A DNA stretch of 64,000 bases, from assembly GCA_003255025.1 (NCBI GenBank), contig QANY01008582.1:502702-566701 (forward strand), read 5' to 3'. The position numbers and the translations under genes were made by a program. The notes beneath the pieces are model-generated. The model did no database searches and had not been told where the DNA came from. It saw nothing but the letters and a program-made list of their open reading frames with translations. The DNA is from Datisca glomerata (lineage: Eukaryota > Streptophyta > Magnoliopsida > Cucurbitales > Datiscaceae). Numbering within the stretch: the first letter of the stretch is position 1; every line of letters begins with the position of its first letter. This document shows positions 23,630 through 36,552 of the stretch, in pieces.

Positions 23630-24596
23630 TAGGGGTGTTTAACGGTCGGTCTGGTCAGATTTTTGAAGAAAAATTATACCAGATCAAAAATTAAGGTCCG
23701 CCTATTTGGAGGACCGAACCGACCATAACACTGTAAAAAATCTGATCCATCCAGACCGATCATCAATGACCAGATCGGACGGCTTTTATGGACCAAAGGT
23801 TGAGCCTTTTACCTCACTCTCTTTTATTAATTAAATAAACTAAAATCAATTAAATTAGAACCCATTAATGAACATATATCAACTAAAATCAGAACTAAAT
23901 CAGATCCAAATTTGATTTATACCAACTAAATCAGTATTACACAGATCTAAACCAACTAAATCAGACTGAATCAACTAAAATCAATTAAATCAGAACCCAT
24001 TCATGAACATATATAAACTAAAATCAACTAAAATAAGAACTAAATCAGATCCAAATCAGATTTAAACTAACTTAATCATCTAAATCAGAACTAAATCAGT
24101 ATTACACATATCTAAACAAACTAAATTAGAATTAAATCAGTATTACGCAGATCTAAAATTCTATCTCAAGCGTCGAGGGGATGAAGGCATCGAGGGGCTG
24201 GAGGCATCAAGGCATCGAGCTGTTGTGATTAGTGTTAGGCGTCAAAAACAAGACTGAAAGAAGAAAGACGACAACACTAGAAGAAGATTAGAAAATCTAT
24301 TCTGCGAGAGGGAGAGGGAGGCGTCGCGAGAGGGACTGAGGAAGAGGGAGGCGTCACGAGCTGAGGGAGAGGGACTGAGGGAGAGGGTTGACTAAGGGAA
24401 AGGGTTGAAGTCGTTTAACTTTAACCTAAAAAATTATTTATATACACCTTGTTGGACCGGTCGGTTCGGTCCAGAATTAGCAGAAATTCTGGACCGGACC
24501 TAACCGACATATACGAGGAAAAAATCGTCCAAACCGATCAACTTTGACTCGGTCTGAATCGGATTAAACGGTCTGGATGGTTTTTGAATACTCATA
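23630..24596. mobile_element. Non-autonomous hAT-like element 3, 967 bp
   Basis: Perfect 8-bp duplication TTCTCAAA (23622-23629 and 24597-24604). The ends read inward are TAGGGGTGTTTAACGG and TATGAGTATTCAAAAACC, a weak inverted repeat. Subterminal regions carry GGTCGGTCTGG and GGACCGGTCGGTTCGG words. The centre (about 23830-24150) is made of imperfect repeats of AACTAAATCAGA. No transposase. Confidence 0.88.
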
Positions 24597-24604
24597 TTCT
24601 CAAA

Positions 24605-25555
24605 TACCATGCACTTGTTTCGTCAATGAATGGACATTATATTACTTGAAGATCGAGAGGATGAAAATCTTTACGTACGAGTACCACTTGAGCTAGAAGT
24701 CTTGGTCATTCTCAATTAATGTGGTACTTACCATTTATATTAAACCATATAAAACTATAATGATCTCACATTGTTGTTTTACAAGTATTTTATGTTTCTG
24801 ATGTAGGACAGCTAAAGAAGACATATTCTTATAACAATTAAGCAAGACATGTCTTAGTTTTTGTATCCATGAAAACGCTATGAGTTAATAAAAAAATAAA
24901 GTTTAAGTCATTATCAATACTAGTTATAACGTATTCATTTTTTATATATTCTTAATCATTTCTACGTTAATATTTGTATTCTTTGCTGTCATGGCTGACG
25001 TCTGTAGATAGCTTCATTGGCATATATATAACAGGAATTCATATTTTATTATATGCTATAGAAAGCAACAGTTAAAACCTAAGTGATTTAAATTTGCATG
25101 TGTGAAACTATTTTTGTTTTTCATTAGCATAAAATAAATAAATATGGGGCATATCAACTACCTTCCACTATGGGTAACTGGTGACACATCACTTTGGTGT
25201 ATTTTTTATTTTAAATAGGACAATTCTTCTTATGGAAAGCCACCTTGGGAAATCCTTCTCTATTATTGAAAAACAATTGAATCGGTTTACTAGAAAGTTG
25301 GAAACATCATTTGACTTTCATAGATCACAACGAAAGAAAATCTATTATTTAAGCAATAATAGATTTTCACTTTTTGAAAGCTTCAATGGAAGAGTGAAAT
25401 CTGTAAGAAAGATGTTTGCAAATGATTTGGTTCTAAATGATGATATGATCTAGGCGTTGTAGGTATTATATATTCATGAATGGAATAAAGCAATAAAATA
25501 AAAAATAATCATAATATACAACAATAAGCATTTTTTTTGTCAAATTAAGACTAAG
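24605..25555. other. Intergenic DNA with one unrecognised short frame
   Basis: A 90-codon open frame at 25181-25453 (ending VLNDDMI) has no family I recognise. The stretch is otherwise AT-rich and featureless. Confidence 0.4.
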
Positions 25556-25689
25556 CACATTACAACAACAAACAACAAAAATTACGATAGCCGCTAGGAT
25601 TTCGCTAATGTTTCTGAAAATACTGTGTATATCGACGTTATTAAAAATTCACTATCTATGATAACATTTTTTAAACTCTATAAAAAAGC

Positions 25690-25880
25690 CTACGATTTGT
25701 TTTCTAAAAGCTATCAAACGCTTTTCATAGTGTTTAAGAAATACTATAAAAATCATTTCATAGCGTTTTATAAATGCTGTAGTAGGTCTTTTATAACACT
25801 TTATAAATGCTATCGTAGGTCTTTCATAGCGTTTTATAAATATTATCGTAGGTCTTTCATAGCATTTTTCATTACTTATT
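25690..25880. repeat. Subterminal tandem repeats of CACTA-like element 2
   Basis: Four to five imperfect copies of a roughly 33-bp unit containing CATAGCGTTTTATAAATGCT and ATCGTAGGTCTTT, as expected for transposase-binding subterminal repeats. Confidence 0.75.
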
Positions 25881-27537
25881 GTTTTGTTAATGTTATTAAA
25901 TACTTTTTATTACTTATATTTACAATGGTACAAATATAAAAAATAAATAATTTTTCAGAAAATATCACGAAATAACAAAATCGCATATCATTTTATTTAA
26001 TTAATCAAAATTGTTACATACTAATTGTCTACTAGAAATCACATCTCAAAATAATAATTACATATTGATTTTTACACAGAGCAAAAGTAATTTATCCAAA
26101 AAAGTAAAATCTAGTATAAATTCACATCTATGTACTGAAGGTGGAGGTACCCTAGGAGGTCCACTTGGTGGTTTTCCTTGAGAGGAGGTGGTGGTGCAGG
26201 TAACTCTCTTGGTGATGCTTCAGGACAAGATCAAAGTATTGTACCAAAGCATGGATGATCCATTCATATGAATGAGCAAGCCTCTTATTTCAAATAGTAC
26301 AATCTAAATGATTAACAGCCTCCTATTGAATACACAACTTATATTTATATCAGTGAAGTGCAAGCCACTCTCCACATTACCAATGTTCAATCATAAATTG
26401 AAAAAAAAAGCTTCTATAGATTAAAAAAATGGCTAGTATCAGAGACCACCCCCAACTTTTTTCACATTCTGATTTTGATTTGCTTGAACTCAACCCTCAT
26501 CAATAGATTCTAAGCTACCATCAACAAAATCACCAACACTTTTCACTTTAAGCTCTCTAGACACAATTGGGTAATGACCAAGAAAAGCAAGCATAACAAG
26601 TCCAACGACTTCTGCAAGCTATCAAATGGAAGTAGTGAAGTGCAAGCCAAACATATGTAAATCTAACATTTCAATCTACATTTCTAGCACCCCCCATTTG
26701 TAACATCCCCCTTACATTTCAATCATGTCCACAAATTATGTCAATCCACATTTCTAGCTCTCACAATATTAATCATTATAGAAGAAAACTTCAACATTTC
26801 TTCAAAATCCAACCCTACCAACATAAATAAATCCAATACAAATGCAAGAATACAAATGCCATTGACTCTATTATATGGCATTGTTTCTCATTACGTCGAC
26901 AATGTTAGGCCACACATTTCAACACCTGCCTAATAAAGTAATAAGACATTTTAACCAAAATTTCAAAGATCTGAGACTTTTCATACATAAGTGATAGATC
27001 AAGCTTAAACAGTAGCTCATAAAAAAACTACACTATCTATCTCTCATTTCAGATTGAGAGTGGTTGCATACTACATGAAGTGAGATAATGATATTTACAT
27101 CATCACACAGCCGCTTTATGCTTAGCGATTCACCAACAAAATCTGAGAAATTTTTTTATAACAAGAGAACAACCTGGAAATTAAAACATCAACTACTAAG
27201 ATTTCATGCTTCTTCCTGATACTCTTTTGTAGCTCTATAAATTAAAATATCAACTCCTAAGATATCTATTTATGATTATATTTTACAATTTTCTTAAATA
27301 TAGTAAACAATATTTTTACCTATTGAGACATCCAATCTTTGTCCATTCCGAAGTTATGGACTACTGATAAGTCAACTACTGAAATGTAGAGATAATTATT
27401 ATAACCTTTTAAATTAGGTAAATCATGAATTAAGAACACTAAAGGATAACGAAAGGTATCGTTGAAAATCTACATCGAGCTACAAAACAAATAGAAATTT
27501 GTTGTTTATGAAATATACCTCCAACTATCTACTCTTA

Positions 27538-28040
27538 ATTGGATCCCAAATTGACGGGTTAGTGTGAGCTTATCCATGCGGTTATGCACTCTTCGAATAG
27601 GAATCCATTTTCTGAAAGATTCTGGCTTTCGTTCTTTACTGTGTCTCCGAGATCCTTTCAATGACCTATGTTATGTTGAGGGGATGGGATATTGATCCTC
27701 TTCCCCAGGGATCCCAGATGAGGGAACCCTAAGAGAGCTTCCGACTCCAACTACCGTCCATGTACGATTCATACTAGATTTGACCAACTACCCATCTTAC
27801 CTCCTATACGTTCTTGACAGTCCATCTTTGTTTCAGTAGAGTCTTTTTGTCTAAATTAAGGAATAAGTGGGTTTCTAGATGTGGTATTTCGTTAGTGAGT
27901 CTTTCAGGGCCGTGGCTTGTCACATGAGTTTGAATTTCATACTTCTGTATAAGAAAAGAAGTATAAATATCTTCATATACCAGACGCTCGCTAATTAATA
28001 CCGCATCTTCAGAATTGTAACCTTCCCATGGCATATTAGA
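27538..28040 (-). pseudogene. Chimeric plastid DNA insert (rpoB piece joined to rRNA-operon-region piece)
   Basis: The minus strand from about 28040 to 27845 encodes a fragment of plastid RNA polymerase beta subunit ([20 protein letters not shown], then YEIQTHVTS and [10 protein letters not shown]). The frame then changes character, and 27538-27843 resembles non-coding plastid sequence of the inverted repeat near the trnI/trnA genes. The two regions are far apart in plastid genomes, so this is either a composite insert or two insertions joined together. The rpoB homology is certain; the origin of the second half is from memory. It has no function as a gene. Confidence 0.8.
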
Positions 28041-29699
28041 CAATTCACACTCCAAATTCTTTAAGCATGTTGCTCAGCACTCAGGAAAATTAAAAAATCA
28101 GAATAGTTAAAAGAAAATTCTTTAAGTGCTTAACCCACAAGAAATTAAGAGAAGACATTGAGAAGCAGAATACCAAAGAAAATTTGAAGTACTTAAAACT
28201 TGAGCAATTACAAGCCAAGCAGAAATCAATAGTAGATGAGATGCTATACACCACATACATAACAAAGAAACATATTTCCTTATTACATAGAAAATGCAAT
28301 GAAAGAAAACCTTGACATCTTCTCGTTATTGGAAACTACAAACAACAACTACAGAAAATCATGAAATCATACTACAGACTCTGAACTAATATAGAACAAA
28401 TGTCCATTTTGAAAGCATTTAACATTCTGCCCTTCCACTAGACCAGGTTATTCTACCTGATCAATGATTTCACCAAAAACTCTTAACAATGAAAATGCAA
28501 AAATATTATCATTCATTTCCCTTTAAGTTGTAAGATCCAAACAAAACTGTAACAAAAAACATGTCATTGACACTGTTAAGAAAGTAGATAATAGGTTTAG
28601 ACATATTCAGCACAAAACCAAATAGATCCACTAATGAGAATGGTACAACGAAATGCTATTGTCACAGAGTTCGTGAATGCTCTCTATTAATGGACCTTAA
28701 CATGAAAGAAGAAACGCAAACACCATAACAAACCTACTGAATAATAAATAACATAATCAAACTTTTAAATAAAACAAAGTGATATGCAAACTATCTCCGT
28801 CTCCGGAACTGGTAAATTTTGGATGGAGCTAAGCTGGTTGTTAAGTTAGAATTTATATAGGCTACACAATACCATTTTAACATCCCCAAAACAATAAAAC
28901 ACAAGCAATAAAAGGAGCGTCACCAACGGAGTTGATTTTTTATATGATATTAATCAACATATAGAATGAAGGACAAAGTAGACACTTTTAAACAATACAA
29001 AGGGTGATTTGGTATGACATGGTGATCTAAGCGAAGACATCAAAAGAACTTTAGTCATTGAGAGTAGGAAAATAAAGCAAAGCAACATAAAAGGAAGAAG
29101 TCAAGTGTTTTTTTAATATGATCAACAGTTATACAACAAAGAAGAGCACCAATGTAAGTCTTCAAGCAAGTGGGAAATAATTACCTAGCAACAGGTGCTA
29201 AAAATGAATTTTAAAAACTTGAGCAAAATCCTTGGTATCAATTATCAACAACTTATAAGAATGAGAAATACTAAGCATTAAACAAACATACCGAACACCC
29301 TAATAGCACTCAACAAACATGTTGAACACCCAGGATTCTAATTTTTGGCATCAATGGATATCAGATAAGATATTTCAGACAACACTATAGTACAACTCAA
29401 TACTCACCAATATTCATCTTTCATCATGTAAAGAATCAAATTTCCTACAACCAAAAAAATAGATGAAGGAAACCATAATCACAAGCTTAACCGAAAAACA
29501 GAAACCTATCAATCTTCCATTCATTTCTCAATCTCCCTCGATCAATCTGAACCCGAGAACCCCACTGTTCCATTTTATCTTTTTCTTTTTCATTTGATAA
29601 CAAATATCAACAAAACAAACTAAATTTAAAATCCCATCACAGGAAATTTAAAGGCTAACAGAGAATTTGGAATTTACCCAAAATGAAGAGAAGCTTGGA

Positions 29700-30115
29700 C
29701 AGGGAAGATGCTGGTAAATGAAAATCAGAGAGCTTAGAGAGAGACTTTCGAGAGATCGTTCCCAATTACCTAAGGAATCGACGAGTTCATAGAGCTTAGT
29801 GATGAAGCTGTGAGAGAGAGCTCAAACAAAGAGCTGTGGAGAAATCCATGATAGACACTTGAAATAGAGAGTTGTAAGAGATGCATGCAAGAAAGATCTA
29901 AGAGAGAGCTTCACCTAACGAGGAAAAGCTCTTTGAGCTTCATCGTAGAGAGAGCTGTTTGTGAGCTTCGTTGCGGAGAGAAGTGAGGGTTAAACAGAGG
30001 CACTTCATGAGAGATACACCAGAGAGTAAGCTCTGCTAGATAGAGCTTCCAGAGAGAGATGAAAAAGTGAGATTCGTGAGCCCTAAGATCACTGAGCTTC
30101 TAAGAGAAAAAGGGT
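29700..30115. repeat. Purine-rich AGAGAGCTT-word region
   Basis: Many scattered copies of AGAGAGCTT and GAGCTTC-like words in the right part of CACTA-like element 2, without a fixed period. Confidence 0.55.
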
Positions 30116-30122
30116 TGAAGCT

Positions 30123-30146
30123 GAGAGAGAGAGAGAGAGAGAGAGG
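30123..30146. repeat. (GA)n microsatellite
   Basis: An uninterrupted GA run of about 24 bases. Confidence 0.9.
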
Positions 30147-30271
30147 TTGAAAGGGAGTTCGTAAATCTTTGTTCCCGCGCCCAGTGAATTATACCCGCCA
30201 ATTTAGATCCTCAGTGTTTTGATAGAAAATACGATGATAGTGCGCTATAGAAGCACATGTTTATTGTAGTG

Positions 30272-31959
30272 GCATTTCATATGAACAAAAGTCATAACTC
30301 TATTTCATAGACTTGATTTTTGAATGTTGGGCAGAGGCGAGGCTAAAGTTTTATAGAAAAGAGGACAAAATGTTTTTCAAATCTATGTTATTTGACAATG
30401 ATAAATTTAACAAAAGTATCTTATGCAGTATGAAATTTATAATTTGAATGATATTAAGAAGTATATTATTTGGTTATTTTATAAATTTAAAGGGACAAAT
30501 ATTATATAATGTGAATTTTATCATTTTAAAATGAAAAATATTAAACATCTTATACTTTATAACTTGAAATGTGGACAGATAATGAAAAAGGTAAACAAGT
30601 AAAAAGGTAACTCAAAACCGGGCCTAAGTCTTAAGTAAAAGACACACCTCACAACATTTTTCATGAATTTTTTTAACTAGCTCATTAATTTTCCGAAATT
30701 GAGAAAAATACATTATATCTTTTAAATATTTTTATCGGTAAAAGTCTTAAGACCTAACTCATATAAAAAATCTAATTTATAAGTAGAGGGTTGGCTTAGC
30801 CCAAACATATATTCTCAGCAATATACATGATCATTTTCTCAACACCCCATGCACGTGCAAGCTGATCTTTTCTTGGTACTTGTCACATCGATAGTGTGGA
30901 TCCACTCGTATTGGAGTTGTACTTGATATAATGTTAAAATCTCGAGACATAATTTATACTCAAAAGTTAGATTATGAGTTGAGGATTGTTTTAAAGTTTA
31001 TGTTCTTTGCCCACGGCATATTCGCAGCTAATAGGAAATTATTTCACCAACGCCGCTTATAAGTATCTATAGCAAATATAAATGGAGCTAATAAGGAGAA
31101 ATATTTTCAGACACGAAGTCATTTAGTATTCTCTATACTACTATCACACTTACCATTTTAATGATCGAAAATATATTGGATGTGAAAAATTAAGAGACAT
31201 TGATTGAAATAGTTGTGTGTGTCAAGCAATTGTATATGTGAATAATTTACTTTTGAAATTAACACGTCTAATCCCTTTTACCTTTTTAAGAGATTAAAAT
31301 TCAACAACAAAATAACAAGGAAACTAGCTAAGAAGAGTCAATAAACACCAAATAAAAAACACCAGGAGCAAGCACATTAAATCAAATACGACAAGGGGCC
31401 GAAGTAGATGATAGCTTCATCAAACGTCAGGCGATCAACAACTGAATTATAAGACATATGAGCATGGTAAACTGAAATATTAACTATCTCTAGCAATACA
31501 GACCTCTAACAAAAAAATACCGCTAACCTTTAATAGCTTGAATTATTAGCAACAATTCAAAAGGTTATAAAAAAATTGTGTAGTCTAAAATATTTTCGTG
31601 CATATTATTTATGTTAGTTGATTCAACACGTGTTGTTGACTACTTAAAAGGAAAGGAAAAGTAATTATATTTCTTACTCATGCTAAAATAATTAGGAATA
31701 TTTGTGGATACCATGGTTTGCCTGCTGTAGAAGGAGCCTTGAATCACTTGACCAAGTCGAATTGTTGTCTTTCAGTCCTTTCTCTTTCATGGCTTATGTC
31801 TTAATAATTGGTCCGTGACTCTACAATAAAACAGGACAAGTGTAAAGAAATGAAATATAATTGGACATGAACCTTTGTTAATGTCAAGGAGAATGAAAAA
31901 TACTAAGCTAACTTTAAACCATTTGTAAATGGTTTTTTTGGTATGGGGAATCATTTACG
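30272..31959. other. AT-rich intergenic DNA
   Basis: No gene or paired repeat recognised. Confidence 0.5.
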
Positions 31960-32458
31960 AAATAATTATAAATATAATAATTTAGAGAGAGAATGAGATA
32001 ATAGAAACACCATGATTTACGTGAAAAAATTTTAAAGGGAAAAAAAATCACAGAAAAAACTATGATACTCTCTTATATTTTGTGGAGGTCTGTGTCTCTT
32101 AGCTCTTTCTTGTTCTCCTTTGTATATTGTTACATATATCTATATTTATAGGACTTCAAACAGTTACACAGAATCTGATACAACTTATCTAATTCTATCT
32201 GAAAATATGATCAATAAAATACTACACTGAGATCTAACTTATCAACATTAACAACTTAAGTAAATATTAACTATCTGATCAATCAAATGATCTTGATTAG
32301 CTTCTCTTTGGATTGTCACGTTGACAAATCATGTATTTTCGTATGATTAGTCTCTTCTTCACAGCCTGGTTGATCCTATGGTTCTCGTTCTATTTTCTTT
32401 TCGATAGAGTTTTCGGTCTAGATCTTATCACGTGTCATGTGAAATTTTATATGTTCAC
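31960..32458 (-). repeat. LTR-like dispersed repeat, copy 1 (most diverged)
   Basis: It matches the copies at 41407-41963 and 43574-44136 over most of its length, sharing CATGATTTACGTG, TATTTATAGG and TAGATCTTATCACGTGTCAT-type blocks. Strand is set by a TATA-like box (CTATAAAT) seen on the minus strand in all copies. Confidence 0.75.
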
Positions 32459-33840
32459 CATTAATGGCATACTTCTCCCTACTTACATCTCCTTGATAAG
32501 ATCACGCATATATTACTTAAATTGTTTATCATCCCAATAATTTAAACGCATGAGACAAATATTATATATTAAATTAATTCTTAACACTCTCGTTACGTAT
32601 AATTTCGAAATTTCTGAATGTGCTTATCATGTGAATATTTGATTTTGATGGAGAGAAAGATTATTGCTACGAGAATTTGGACTAAAGATCTCCCACTCTG
32701 ACACCATGTTAAATTTATCAATTATTTAAAAAAAAAAGTGGTTGAGTTAAGGCAAATTTATGATATATTTAAATTAATTCTTAACGATTACAAAATTTTC
32801 ATATAATTCCTATCACAATGTAATATTACGATATTAAAACTCTCCTCGTAGGCATATAACAGCTCGCAAGATAATTTTCCAATAGATATTGTATTTTATC
32901 ATTTTCATAATTGGATTTAAGAAAAAAAAAGTTACCACTAAACTTTACAGACGCATAATTTTGTTGATTACACTAATTACTACATAAGTTATAGTCTGTT
33001 AAAAAATGTAGAAAGCTTTCTTAAGTAATTTTCTATGTCCCATATAATGTTCATATATCGAATTCGTGTACATTTTCCTAGCGTCCAAACAAAAGTTTCC
33101 ATGCATCAATTAAATTCATCGTAAAAAGACAAAGATACAAATAAGATATTGATAAGTGTGTGACATGTGAGTGAGAACAAATATTCTTCTTTCTTGATTT
33201 GAAAGTTTTGTTTCTCAGGTATTATGTGTAAGCCAGAGAGAGCTCGGATTCCTCAAAGATAGGAAAGAAAAGAAAAGAAAAAGACATGTAAAAGAATGAA
33301 AATGAAAGGGCCGATAGAGTGGAAACTCGACATGAAAGAAAAAAAATGTCTCTCTTTTACCATTCATTTTATTTACATGCCTAAGTGCTAAAATCTAAAT
33401 TTAAAAAAAAAACAGAGAACGAGGCTTTGTTGTTTTTTTATCAGTCAAAAATTCTACGAGCTTGAGAATTTATCAGAGAGACAAGCCGAGAAGTTTAATA
33501 TAAGGGGGCAAATTTTTTTCTAAGAAAAATCTTACTAATAAATAAATAAGTATTTCATTTAATTTAATAAGTTTACAATTTTGAATGAGATAAATAGCAC
33601 ACAATTTGGTAATTTTACAATTTTTAAGGGGATAATAGTATAGAATTTAGTAAATTCATAAGTTTAAAAGGATTAATAGTATACAATTTTATAAATTTAT
33701 AAATTGCGAAGGGGAAAACGTAAAATATTTGCTAAATTTATCCCATTTTTATACTTTTTTTAATAAGGTGGACTGGCTGAATGGAAATAAAACATAATAT
33801 GCAATTGCATGCTGAAAAAATATCATACAGTGTGCATATA
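32459..33840. other. AT-rich intergenic DNA
   Basis: No gene recognised. Confidence 0.5.
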
Positions 33841-33849
33841 TTAAATAAA

Positions 33850-34480
33850 AGAAAAACATAAAATTGTAAGGTTCATAGAGGAAAAAACCCGAGCACGTTG
33901 ACTCAAAAGAACGTGCACATATACCCAAAATAAGACAAGCACACATACCGTATATAAGCAAGGTTTGTAAGCCCATAAATACAATAATTTAAAATGATAG
34001 TTAGAGCGATAAACAAAATCATTGCATATATAATTATTACAAAAATTCAGAGTATTAAACCACCAGATAATTGTGTTTAGACAATAAGCATGAGAAGCAA
34101 GTGGAATCTGCAACCTGGTTACATTCACGATAAATGTGAGAAACCTAAAATTTCATCTGAGATATTAAGAAAATGCATCGATTCCAAACTTGATGTAGTT
34201 TCCACAAAATCATATTAGAACAAGCAAACAGAAGATGAACAACAAGTTGAGTCACTTTCAAATCACAATATATTTCATCCATATTTTCACGCATATTTAA
34301 CAGCATAAATAACTACAAATTATTGAACCAAGCGAGATAGGAAAACTTTCTTTTGCAAAAGGTCTACAAGTTTGACAAATATCACCACAACCTCCGACAC
34401 TAGGAGATTTCAAAGAAGCTCCATCACTATTAACCTTTATCTAATTTTGTAATGGAGGATACCACCGAACATGTAAAATA
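33850..34480 (-). pseudogene. LINE-type RNase H remnant
   Basis: On the minus strand near 34440-34400 a frame reads IKVNSDGASLKSPSVGGCGD, the start of an RNase H fold (RVT_3 type) with its catalytic Asp in NSDGA. Near 34110-34070 another frame reads LASHAYCLNTIIWWFNTL, like the C-terminal end of such domains (usually after a residue run ending NQVADSLA). The middle is degraded by stops. No reverse transcriptase is adjacent, so this is a 3'-truncated relic of a non-LTR element or a domesticated RNase H-like gene. Confidence 0.6.
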
Positions 34481-34858
34481 AGTAAGGCTTTAGATTGGTG
34501 ACTTTTAATAAAGAAAGCTTTCAGACTAATAAGATCCTCTAACGTGTTTGACATAGAACCAATATTAAAAATAATAGTTTCTTTTATAAAGCGTCAAATG
34601 AACACAATACAAGTTTTGAAATCAATCTTTTGATTTTGAAAAATCAACTAATCCCACTGATATACATTATTCTATATAATGTCTAAAAGTTGCAAGTGGG
34701 AAAACCTTTTTCACCTATAGACTCGTCCTTAGATATTATCACTTGAGCTTGTGATCTCATAGTTTGAGTGTGTGTACATGCTTATTTACCATGCGGAAAT
34801 GTATCTTATCGAGTTTTTATCGTTAGAATTTAAAACAATAAAAAAATTATCAACTAAT

Positions 34859-35100
34859 GGCGTGTTTGCTTGCATTTGGAATCAGATGAAGTTTGAAATG
34901 ACTTTCCCTAAAATCATATGAAGAATGAAATTGTTAGAAATCAGAATCTAGAATTAGATTAATATTTTTATTAACTGTTATGAATCAAAATTAGAAATCA
35001 GATTATTTGAAATAAGAATGATTTTTTGTGTTTACTAATCAATGAATTAGAATCAAACTATGTGACATTACTACACTGCCCTTTCAAGGAATATGAGTAT
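34859..35100. repeat. Left half of a probable MITE split by the gypsy element
   Basis: It begins GTGTTTGCTTGCATTTGG and is rich in GAATCAGAAT words. The segment just right of the gypsy element (41144-41390) is rich in the same words and ends with an imperfect inverted copy (inward TTGTTTACTACGACTTTG). The two halves would make one element of about 490 bp into which the gypsy element jumped. Confidence 0.4.
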
Positions 35101-35863
35101 TGTTGATACCGAAAATCTATCAACAACGCATGTACTCCCCTCTTAGCATGAGACTCCTTTATGACCAGATATTTGTAAAACACAAACAAGGAACCCAAAG
35201 AACGAGGAGAACCGAGGGTGGTGGTTTCCTCGCCTAAGGGCCTCTTATGTCTAAGTCAGTGTCCTGGTAGAATTTTGTCAGAGCTTTCATAAGGGGGGAG
35301 TAGCTCACCTTCTTCCTAAATGGGTGGAGATATTTATAACTAAAGCCCCTACGGGAGGAAGCGTGTCAAAGAAGTTACGTCGAGAGGAAGCATGTCGAAG
35401 AAGTGGTGGTCCTTCCTTGATTGGACGAGTTGGGGGTGATATTTAATGTCCTTATACCCTAAGCTGACATAAAGGAATATGCATGAAATGCGGATATGCC
35501 ACTGGTCATGCTGATTGTGGATGAGGTGACTGATTGGGGGCTGATTTGATACCTTAATATGACGATTTAACTTGACAGGTGTTCAGATCGAATAGGAGGA
35601 CTTCATGTGGAGTATTACTTTCGGTGGATAATGATAATGCTTACACCAAGCCAGCATAGCTCTTTCAGCTGATCTCACTACTACCGTTCTTCACCCATTC
35701 TGGTCGGTGCAGTCCAAGCTCTTTAGACACCGATGAACCGACCAGGTTAGGTTCTCTTCCTTCCTTTGGGGGCTCGAGACCCCATTTCCTTTCTTGGCGT
35801 GAAGACTCCACGCGTCATGACACGTGTCATCACGTCATTGGTAGTTAGGGAATTCATGTGACA
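35101..35863 (-). repeat. 3' LTR of the gypsy element
   Basis: Matches 40319-41143 along its length; begins TGTTGATACCGAAAATC on the plus strand and ends TGACA. Confidence 0.88.
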
Positions 35864-36212
35864 GTTGCCCCCATTCGAAGACTTGGGGGTCCTGTCCAGC
35901 CAGGTTTAAAGGCTCCCCCATTCACGATCAATAAAATCAACTGTCTGGTGATCCTTGTGCGTGCACGTACCTTCACATTTTTTGAACTTCACAACCAGTT
36001 ATTTTTTTGGAGTAGTGATAATGATGACGTGAGGGCACGTGAAGAGGAGGATGAGCGACGCGATGCTTGACTCCCTCATGTGTCACCTGTCACTTTCATG
36101 AATTCGTGAACAACGCTTGAATGCCCGAGCTCACTCTATTGGCCCACAAAAGGGTACCACTTTGGTCGTTAGATTCGAAGCAATGATTTCAATCATCGTA
36201 TGAGTCAGGGCT

Positions 36213-36220
36213 TATAAATT
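36213..36220 (+). promoter_or_regulatory. TATA-like box for the antisense gene
   Basis: TATAAATT about 340 bases before the first ATG of the antisense remnant, with a 5'-leader-like pyrimidine-rich stretch and possible GT...AG intron (36486-36560) between. Confidence 0.4.
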
Positions 36221-36552
36221 GGTGGTCCCCTCCCTTTCCTTAACAATTGTATGCCCTGCGAGATACCGAAACCCTTTCCTAAGACCTCCATCGTTCTTTC
36301 AGAACCATAGATTCTCTTTTTTACTTAATTTTGCTTCTTCTGTCCCTCTGGTCTCTCTTGGATTTTTGTCGCGCATTCCATTAGTTTTGTCCCACATTCT
36401 TCCACTGCATTGTCTCAGGAGACATTCTTGAAGGGTGCTTGTTTCTTGTTCCGACACTCATTTCTCGACGTCGCCGCTTTATCGTGGTAAGTTGCTCTTC
36501 CCTCAACTTATTATTTTTATCCATGCCTTTTCCTTTTCTTTGAGTTTTCATC

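Larger units (their letters stand above)
25556..30271. mobile_element. CACTA-like non-autonomous element 2, about 4.7 kb
   Basis: The right end read inward is CACTACAATAAACATGTGC; the left is CACATTACAACAACAAAC, a degenerate partner. Subterminal repeats built on ATAGCG and CTATCG occur near both ends (25690-25880; ATAGTGCGCTATAG near 30236-30250). The flanking triplets (AAG and GCA) do not match, so the exact left boundary is uncertain. I find no transposase. The element holds a plastid-derived insert and, at its right, a purine-rich segment with many AGAGAGCTT words. Confidence 0.65.

Noticed and set aside
25556..30271. Functional rpoB gene
   Set aside because: Only about 65 codons remain and they are fused to unrelated plastid DNA.
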